Assembly (NCBI RefSeq): GCF_001276715.1
Contig: NZ_LIUQ01000019.1
Span: forward strand, 50,406-114,405
DNA from: Planktothricoides sp. SR001
Lineage (GTDB): Bacteria > Cyanobacteriota > Cyanobacteriia > Cyanobacteriales > Laspinemataceae
Direction: 5' to 3'
DNA: 64,000 nucleotides
Below, in pieces: positions 55,125 to 61,520 of the stretch (positions are counted from its first letter, which is position 1; each line of letters opens with the position of its first letter). A program made the position numbers and the translations under genes. Below the pieces are notes generated by a model. That model did not search any database. It was not told the origin of the DNA and was given only the letters and a program-made list of their open reading frames with translations.

Positions 55125-56342
55125 TTATGAGGCGTTTCGCAGTTGCGCCGTCCGCACGGTCAAGGTAAGAGACTGTGAACCCCGCTGAATTTCAAAGCGT
55201 AAACTTTGATTCACATTACTTCTGGCCACAATTTCTTGTAATTGAGCGGCAGTGGAGACGGCTTTATTTTCTACCTTGGTAATCACGTCTCCCCGACGAA
55301 TGCCCGCCGCTTCCGCAGGAGTATTGGGCATCACTCGCATGACTAATACGCCATTGGTTTCTGGGAGGAAAATCGTAGAATTCGGGTCATTATTATTTTG
55401 TTTGGCCAGTTCAGGAGTTAATGTCACCATCTGAATGCCAACATAAGGATGGGGAACTTCTCCACCTTTGGCTAGGATATCTTTCACATCTTTGGCTTGG
55501 TTAATCGGAATCGCAAAACCAATCCCATTGGCATCAGCCCGAATTGCGGTATTAATCCCAATCACTTCGCCGCGTTCGTTGAGCAATGGACCGCCAGAGT
55601 TACCGGGATTAATGGCCGCATCAGTTTGAATAAAGTCGATTCGTTTATCAGGGATTCCCGCTTCCGCCGAAGACCGAGATAAGGTGCTGATGATTCCCAG
55701 GGTGACAGTATTATTTAATCCCAAGGGGTTGCCCACGGCGATCGCCCAATCCCCCACTCGAATATTAGAAGAATCTCCTAATTTAGCTAAGGGTAAATTT
55801 TCCCCACGCGGATTAATTTTGACCACTGCTAAATCAATCACCTCGTCAATTCCCGCCACCTCTCCTTCAAAAGTGCGTCCGTCTTTGAGGGTGACGGTGA
55901 CTTTATCCGCTTGACTCACCACGTGGGCATTGGTGAGGACGATGCCCTCGCGATCGATGATAAAGCCAGATCCTTGACCGCGTTGCAGTTCTTGTTGGGG
56001 GACCTGTGGAATCATTTGGTCGCCAAAAAAGCGGCGGAAAAATGGGTCTTCAAACAACGGATCCATTTGCCGAGTGACTGTGCGTTCGGTATCAATTCTC
56101 ACCACCGCTGGGCCGACTTGTTCCACTGCTGAGGCCACAAAACTACCAGCTTGAATCGGGGCAGGTGAGGGCTGAAGAGCGACCAAACTGCTGGATACCG
56201 GAGAATTTGAGGCGGTTGCTGGGGGAGATGCTTCGGAAGATAGCACCCGCAAAGTGCTAAAGGCTAACCCCACGCCTAAAACGAAGGTGAGAAGATAACT
56301 GCCTAGTTGTAACCCAGAAATAGAAGACTTTGAACCACGCAT
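55125..56342 (-). CDS. HtrA/Deg-type serine protease
   Basis: 405 residues. N-terminal membrane anchor/signal ([18 protein letters not shown]), then a trypsin-like domain with His in [11 protein letters not shown], Asp in [10 protein letters not shown] and Ser in [20 protein letters not shown], followed by one PDZ domain ([20 protein letters not shown]). This is the cyanobacterial HhoA/HhoB/HtrA group, periplasmic or thylakoid-lumen quality control. Which of the three it is cannot be decided by eye. Divergent from clpB, another stress gene. Confidence 0.92.
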   Translation of the reverse strand: MRGSKSSISGLQLGSYLLTFVLGVGLAFSTLRVLSSEASPPATASNSPVSSSLVALQPSPAPIQAGSFVASAVEQVGPAVVRIDTERTVTRQMDPLFEDPFFRRFFGDQMIPQVPQQELQRGQGSGFIIDREGIVLTNAHVVSQADKVTVTLKDGRTFEGEVAGIDEVIDLAVVKINPRGENLPLAKLGDSSNIRVGDWAIAVGNPLGLNNTVTLGIISTLSRSSAEAGIPDKRIDFIQTDAAINPGNSGGPLLNERGEVIGINTAIRADANGIGFAIPINQAKDVKDILAKGGEVPHPYVGIQMVTLTPELAKQNNNDPNSTIFLPETNGVLVMRVMPNTPAEAAGIRRGDVITKVENKAVSTAAQLQEIVARSNVNQSLRFEIQRGSQSLTLTVRTAQLRNAS

Positions 56343-56504
56343 AGTTGTTAATCCAAGGGATAGTATTTGAGTAAAACTTAATCGGATCTACAGTGGTTAA
56401 TCCGCAGATTCCAGATTTGACGATCCTAAATCTGCCTTAACTGATTGATTCGGAAACAGGATTTAGAACCCAACATGACCACAAGACAGAGGAAGTGACT
56501 TCAG

Positions 56505-56539
56505 CTAAAAGCGATCGCGCTGCCCTCGATCGCTTTTAG
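56505..56539. repeat. HIP1-containing hairpin
   Basis: CTAAAAGCGATCG and CGATCGCTTTTAG are perfect 13-bp arms around CGCTGCCCT, in the divergent htrA-clpB region. Confidence 0.7.
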
Positions 56540-56665
56540 GCTTAAGTTCTACTTTAATAATAGCCTAGGGATCGCTTCAACCGGGAAACCCTACTTGGTG
56601 GGGTTGGTTTTCCCAATCATCGGTGCATCACTACGGATTAATATATATAAGACAGAGAGTGCCTT

Positions 56666-56707
56666 TCTCTACTGGTGATTTCTGCTTTGAGAAATCACCA
56701 GTAGAGA
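56666..56707. promoter_or_regulatory. 18-bp hairpin in the clpB upstream region
   Basis: TCTCTACTGGTGATTTCT and AGAAATCACCAGTAGAGA are perfect arms with a 6-nt loop GCTTTG, about 165 bp before the clpB start. It is not a CIRCE element (no TTAGCACTC). It could be a 5' UTR structure or a terminator for upstream transcription. Confidence 0.65.
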
Positions 56708-56870
56708 GATGAAATTCCCTTTAGACATCTTCTGAGACGCGAATTATGTAGTTTTTGTTTCTGTTTTTCGCTCGGCGTTTAAATTTTAACCGGATAACTT
56801 TTATTCAAGTTTCCAGTAATATCAGCACATTTAAAGTTATTCTATTTGATTCTATCCAGGAGAGTTAATC

Positions 56871-59492
56871 ATGCAACCTACCGACCCAAATAAGTTTACG
56901 GAAAAAGCTTGGCAATGTTTGGTGAGAACCCCAGATATTGCGAAACAAAACCAGCATCAACAAATCGAAAGCGAGCATTTGATGAAATCTCTCTTGGAAC
57001 AAGAGGGGATGGCTAGTAATATTTTTAGTAAAGCCGGAGTCTCGCTTTCTAAGTTGCGCGATCGCACCGAAGAGTTTATGCGGAATCAGCCGAAAGTTTC
57101 TGGCAGTAGTTCTTCGATTTACTTAGGTCGCAGTTTAGATACGTTACTGGATCGGGCAGAAGAATATCGCCAGCAGTACAAAGATGAATTTATTTCTATC
57201 GAGCATTTGCTGCTGGGTTTTGCCAAAGATAGCCGCTTTGGTCAAGGAATTTTCAGAGAATTTAATTTAACCGAAAGTAAAATAAAGGACGTTATTCAAC
57301 AAATTAGAGGAACCCATAAAGTGACCGATCAAAATCCTGAAGGCAAGTATGAATCTTTAGAAAAATATGGTCGCGACCTGACCCAATTAGCCCGCGAAGG
57401 TAAACTCGATCCGGTGATTGGTCGCGATGAAGAAGTGCGGCGGACGATTCAAATTCTCTCCCGTCGGACGAAAAATAATCCGGTTTTAATTGGCGAACCT
57501 GGGGTAGGAAAAACCGCCATTGTTGAGGGTTTAGCCCAGCGAATTATTAGCCGAGATGTGCCAGAATCTTTGCGCGATCGCAAATTAATTGCGTTAGATA
57601 TGGGGGCATTAATTGCCGGGGCAAAATATCGCGGGGAATTTGAAGAACGCCTGAAAGCGGTGCTTAAAGAAGTGACCGACTCTCAGGGACAAATTATTAT
57701 GTTTATCGATGAAATTCATACGGTGGTTGGGGCTGGGGCGACCCAAGGGGCAATGGATGCGGGGAACTTGTTGAAACCTATGTTAGCGCGGGGTGAATTG
57801 CGTTGTATTGGGGCAACAACTTTGGATGAATATCGCAAGTATATAGAAAAAGATGCCGCTTTAGAACGGCGGTTTCAATCGGTGTATGTGGATGAACCTA
57901 CGGTACAAGATACGATCTCGATTTTGCGGGGTTTAAAAGAACGCTATGAAGTGCATCACGGGGTAAAAATTGCCGATACCGCAGTGGTGGCAGCAGCAAT
58001 GTTGTCGAATCGGTATATTAGCGATCGCTTCCTCCCGGATAAAGCCATTGATTTAATCGATGAATCGGCGGCAAAATTAAAAATGGAGATTACTTCCAAA
58101 CCGGAAGAAATTGATGAAGTTGACCGCAAGATTCTCCAGTTAGAAATGGAGCGTTTATCCCTGAAAAAAGAGGAGGACGCTTTATCTAAAGAACGGTTGA
58201 ATAAGCTAGAAGTAGAATTAGGGGAACTGAAAGCAGTTCAGCAGACTCTTAATGCTCAATGGCAATCAGAAAAAAATGTGATTGACCATATTCGGTCGAT
58301 TAAAGAAAGCATCGATCGGGTGAATTTGGAAATTCAACAAGCGCAACGAGATTATGATTATAATCGGGCGGCAGAATTGCAATATGGCAAGCTGACTGAT
58401 TTGCAGCGGCAATTGCAACAAGCGGAAAAGAATCTAGGGGAAATGCAAACTAAGGGCAGTTCTTTATTGCGGGAAGAAGTCACCGAGTCTGATATTGCGG
58501 AAATTATTTCTAAATGGACGGGAATTCCCCTGAGTAAATTAGTCGAATCGGAAAAAGAAAAGCTGCTACATTTAGAAGATGAACTGCATCAACGGGTGGT
58601 GGGACAACACGCAGCGGTGCAAGTTGTGGCAGAAGCAATTCAGCGATCGCGGGCCGGTTTATCCGATCCAAATCGTCCCATTGCCAGCTTTATTTTCCTT
58701 GGGCCGACGGGGGTCGGTAAAACTGAATTAGCCAAAGCTTTGGCGGCAAATTTATTTGATACCGAAGAAGCTTTAGTGCGAATTGATATGTCGGAATATA
58801 TGGAGAAACACACCGTTTCTCGTCTCCTGGGTGCCCCTCCTGGATATGTGGGATTTGACGAAGGGGGGCAACTCAGTGAGGCAATTCGCCGTCGTCCTTA
58901 TGCGGTAATTTTGTTTGATGAAATCGAAAAAGCCCATGCAGATGTGTTTAACATTATGCTGCAAATTTTGGATGATGGGCGATTAACCGATGCCCAAGGT
59001 CATACGGTGGACTTTAAAAATAGCATCATTATTATGACTAGCAATATCGGTTCACAATATATATTAGATATTGCTGGGGATGATTCCCGCTATGAAGAAA
59101 TGCGGAGTCGGGTGATGGAAGCCATGCGGAATAGTTTCCGTCCCGAATTTCTTAACCGGGTGGATGATATGATTATTTTCCACAGTTTGGTGAAAGAACA
59201 GTTGCGGGAAATTATTAAGCTGCAAGTGGAACGGCTGAAAGAACGTTTAGCAGAACGGAAATTATCCCTGAAACTATCAGAATCGGCTTTAGATTTTATT
59301 GCCGATATTGGCTACGATCCGGTTTATGGGGCGCGACCGTTAAAACGGGCAATTCAGCGCTACCTAGAAACAGCGATCGCTAAGTCGATTTTGCGGGGAG
59401 ATTTCCTCACGGGCGATCTCATTTTTGTAGATGTAGAAGATGAGCGTTTAGCCTTTAAGCGTTTGCCCGCAGAAATGCTGACTTCTTTGTAA
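56871..59492 (+). CDS. clpB: ClpB disaggregase (Hsp100)
   Basis: 873 residues, complete. N-domain ([20 protein letters not shown]), first AAA domain with [18 protein letters not shown] and [20 protein letters not shown], a coiled-coil M-domain (about 410-530), second AAA domain with [20 protein letters not shown] and [20 protein letters not shown], and the C-terminal [14 protein letters not shown]. Works with DnaK to rescue aggregated proteins. Start ATG 56871 with CAGGAGAG upstream. Ends EMLTSL. Confidence 0.97.
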   Translation: MQPTDPNKFTEKAWQCLVRTPDIAKQNQHQQIESEHLMKSLLEQEGMASNIFSKAGVSLSKLRDRTEEFMRNQPKVSGSSSSIYLGRSLDTLLDRAEEYRQQYKDEFISIEHLLLGFAKDSRFGQGIFREFNLTESKIKDVIQQIRGTHKVTDQNPEGKYESLEKYGRDLTQLAREGKLDPVIGRDEEVRRTIQILSRRTKNNPVLIGEPGVGKTAIVEGLAQRIISRDVPESLRDRKLIALDMGALIAGAKYRGEFEERLKAVLKEVTDSQGQIIMFIDEIHTVVGAGATQGAMDAGNLLKPMLARGELRCIGATTLDEYRKYIEKDAALERRFQSVYVDEPTVQDTISILRGLKERYEVHHGVKIADTAVVAAAMLSNRYISDRFLPDKAIDLIDESAAKLKMEITSKPEEIDEVDRKILQLEMERLSLKKEEDALSKERLNKLEVELGELKAVQQTLNAQWQSEKNVIDHIRSIKESIDRVNLEIQQAQRDYDYNRAAELQYGKLTDLQRQLQQAEKNLGEMQTKGSSLLREEVTESDIAEIISKWTGIPLSKLVESEKEKLLHLEDELHQRVVGQHAAVQVVAEAIQRSRAGLSDPNRPIASFIFLGPTGVGKTELAKALAANLFDTEEALVRIDMSEYMEKHTVSRLLGAPPGYVGFDEGGQLSEAIRRRPYAVILFDEIEKAHADVFNIMLQILDDGRLTDAQGHTVDFKNSIIIMTSNIGSQYILDIAGDDSRYEEMRSRVMEAMRNSFRPEFLNRVDDMIIFHSLVKEQLREIIKLQVERLKERLAERKLSLKLSESALDFIADIGYDPVYGARPLKRAIQRYLETAIAKSILRGDFLTGDLIFVDVEDERLAFKRLPAEMLTSL

Positions 59493-59495
59493 CTC

Positions 59496-59571
59496 AGAAA
59501 CCGGGTTTCTCTGTAGGGTCTGGTGGGTCGGCAGACATTTTTCTTAGAAACCCGGTTTCTTTTGCTTTGTG
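59496..59571. repeat. AGAAACCGGGTTTCT palindromes after clpB
   Basis: 59497-59511 AGAAACCGGGTTTCT and 59548-59562 AGAAACCCGGTTTCT, each a near-perfect palindrome and mutually complementary, so a larger hairpin is possible as clpB terminator. Other copies: 41598, 41720, 60122 and, decayed, 60172 (the last two lie in the NERD gene). Confidence 0.7.
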
Positions 59572-59637
59572 TTAGGCGGCGGCAATATTTATTTACAAAA
59601 AAGGACTTACGCAGCTACTCCGCATTGTATTGGTGCG

Positions 59638-59995
59638 TTATTCTGCCGCTAACTTTTGATAATTGGCGGGAGTATTATTTATATTTTTCGGCAGCCTTAA
59701 GGCTTGATCGTCCTGGCAATATGCTTTAATTAAGATCCATAAATCCTTTTTTGTGGTGCCTAATTCACGCTTTTCTTTACGTACAGTTCTTTTGCTGGTG
59801 ACAATCGAATTATCACCGGATATGAACAACTGATTCGGGTCTTTTCCTGTCCATTCAATTTTAAATTTATTCTCCAGCTTATCTTCTGGAATACTAATTT
59901 TATCCCCATAAGTCAGGGCAAGTAATGACTCAACAAATCTTAGAACATTGCTCCTTGTAATTTGTAATTTCGTTTTTAGCGTATTTTCGTGGCAT
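59638..59995 (-). pseudogene. Stand-alone N-terminal domain of the NACHT protein, frameshifted
   Basis: From ATG 59995: MPRKYAKNEIT, then a frameshift caused by a 7-bp tandem duplication (GTAATTT twice, 59957-59970). With one copy removed, the sequence continues RSNVLRFVESLLALTYGDKI, SIPEDKLENKFKIEWTG and GTTKKDLWILIKAY. This matches the start of the NACHT protein (YRKDKITLGNVLKVVEALLT, ISIPGDKLKATFKLEW, GITKDDLWTLTEW). It stops after about 120 codons, before any NTPase domain. A TTG- or GTG-started product of the rest is possible but would lack the conserved beginning. Confidence 0.72.
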
Positions 59996-60018
59996 TCTGA
60001 TATTTTCAGTAAAAGTTG

Positions 60019-60052
60019 CAGTGGCTTTGGGTGAGTTCGCCCAAAGCCACTG
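60019..60052 (-). promoter_or_regulatory. Inverted repeat upstream of the NACHT N-domain copy
   Basis: CAGTGGCTTTGGG and CCCAAAGCCACTG are perfect 13-bp arms with loop TGAGTTCG, 24 bp before the ATG at 59995 on the minus strand. The core TTTGGGCGAA resembles the repeat at 61470-61493 before the NACHT gene. Confidence 0.65.
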
Positions 60053-60076
60053 GGTTGATTCAAGGGTTAAAGCTAA

Positions 60077-60991
60077 TTATATCAAAGGTTTCGCGATTTG
60101 TTTGGGCAAGAAGGATAAGCTTGAGAAACCGGGTTTCTGCGACAATTGTGGCTGAATATCAAAGATTTCATTAAGAAACCCAGTTTCTAGGTTTCTGGAA
60201 TTAATCGGACGATCGCACAATAAATTTTCGATTTTTAAGGGAGAAAACCGATAGTAATTGGTATGCTGGGCAGCCTCTAATTCCAGACAGTCTATCAGCG
60301 ATGGCAAATAGTCCACGGTGGTGACTCGATAAAATGTGCCAATTTCTCGAATATGCGGATGATTTCCATGACCAATTTGGGAAATATCGCTATTTTTAGG
60401 AAAGACGATCGCCCCATAAACGGGAATTTTTGGGATTTGGGGAATTCTGGGAATATGGGCGATCGCAACTTGCATAGTTTGGTGGGGATAGAGAGAGTTT
60501 GCCGCTTTGATTAACTCGGCTTTTTTCGGGGTTTCATTGGCAATTTTCGCTAATGCAGGACTGCTTAAGCCAATAGTAAATGTTTCGCCATTAAAATCAA
60601 GGAATGTTAAATGGTCATTTAACAGACTTTTGACTGTTGGCAACTGAATGGCGTCTTTGAATTCTCGCCAAAGGGGAAAGGTCTGGGGATAATCTTGTAA
60701 AATTGTTAAGACGCTTTTGGTATAGCGATCGCATTGTTGAAAAGGATTTTTCCCCCAACAACTTTTAATCGGGACTAGGTGATTACCCGTTTGGCAAAAC
60801 CATTGGTTATTCATCGCATCGCGATCGGTGATAATTTTACCCCGATAGCTTTTCGCTTCAATCACCACCACACAGGTTTCAGTAATTACGATAAAGTCAG
60901 TTTCTTGGCTGTAACCCACGCCACGAGAAACATGATGTTTGGGCAATATTTTCCAAATAGGTTTAACGGCTTTAACGGTTGCTAAGGACAT
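60077..60991 (-). CDS. NERD-domain (nuclease-related) protein
   Basis: 304 residues. The N-terminal NERD domain has the PD-(D/E)XK-like core: GVGYSQETDFIVITETCVVV (Asp) and IEAKSYRGKIITDRDAMNNQ (Glu-Ala-Lys), then NPFQQCDRYTKSVLTILQDY with a Gln-x-x-x-Tyr helix. The C-terminal 150 residues are unrecognised and rich in Pro-Ile (HIPRIPQIPKIPVYGAIVFP). NERD nucleases occur in defence contexts in bacteria. It overlaps the small upstream gene by 20 bp and lies back to back with the NACHT gene. The last codons fall in a repeat (AGAAACCGGGTTTCT at 60122). Confidence 0.8.
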   Translation of the reverse strand: MSLATVKAVKPIWKILPKHHVSRGVGYSQETDFIVITETCVVVIEAKSYRGKIITDRDAMNNQWFCQTGNHLVPIKSCWGKNPFQQCDRYTKSVLTILQDYPQTFPLWREFKDAIQLPTVKSLLNDHLTFLDFNGETFTIGLSSPALAKIANETPKKAELIKAANSLYPHQTMQVAIAHIPRIPQIPKIPVYGAIVFPKNSDISQIGHGNHPHIREIGTFYRVTTVDYLPSLIDCLELEAAQHTNYYRFSPLKIENLLCDRPINSRNLETGFLNEIFDIQPQLSQKPGFSSLSFLPKQIAKPLI

Positions 60992-61334
60992 AGTAAATCT
61001 CCTGTTCTAGTGAGTTGTCAAAAGGTAAACTTGAGAGTTGATTAGCTTCTGAGTTAGGTTCTGATTTGGGCAAATTGGCAGCATGGGGCAGGGAGTTTAA
61101 AATTAGTTGTAAAGTTTCAACGCCGTGATTGTCTAAAATTGCCCTGCTATCCGCTAAAATTTGCTGGGTAATTTGCAGTTCTTTTAGAGTGCGAAAATTT
61201 TCCGTTTGGGCTGTATTCGTAGAAATGTCTCTGATAACAGGTTCGTAACGTTGGCTAGGCTTGCGTTTTGGCTTACCAGAGCGATCGATGACTTGTTCGT
61301 ATCCTGCCCATAGTCCAAGTTGTATTTCACTCAT
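60972..61334 (-). CDS. Small protein upstream of the NERD gene, unknown
   Basis: 120 residues from the ATG at 61334 (MSEIQLGLWAGYEQVIDRSG); an in-frame ATG at 61379 gives 135, but the shorter start is backed by GAGGAAG upstream. Mixed charged, with a helical middle (LKELQITQQILADSRAILDN) and a low-complexity Ser/Asn/Pro tail. No family recognised. It overlaps the NERD start by 20 bp, so the two are almost certainly co-translated and may form a functional pair. Confidence 0.65.
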   Translation of the reverse strand: MSEIQLGLWAGYEQVIDRSGKPKRKPSQRYEPVIRDISTNTAQTENFRTLKELQITQQILADSRAILDNHGVETLQLILNSLPHAANLPKSEPNSEANQLSSLPFDNSLEQEIYYVLSNR

Positions 61335-61469
61335 TGATTTCTTCCTCAATTCATCTCGTGTTTGACTGTTCGAGATCAATTGTTACTTTAGGTTTTGGCC
61401 TAATCAAATCGATGGGGACAATTCTGAAACCCATGATACAATTGGGTTTAGGCGTTTGGGCAAGCCTCG

Positions 61470-61493
61470 CGTTTGGGCGAATTTGCCCAAACG
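61470..61493 (+). promoter_or_regulatory. Inverted repeat upstream of the NACHT gene
   Basis: CGTTTGGGC and GCCCAAACG with loop GAATTT, 27 bp before the ATG at 61521. An extra half-site GCGTTTGGGC lies at 61451. Candidate operator or hairpin shared with the 60019-60052 site. The 61335-61469 stretch holds the divergent promoters. Confidence 0.65.
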
Positions 61494-61520
61494 ACTCTGA
61501 TTTTTAGCAAAAATGTCGCA

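Noticed and set aside
56343..56870. CIRCE heat-shock operator in front of clpB
   Set aside because: No TTAGCACTC-N9-GAGTGCTAA found; only unrelated hairpins.
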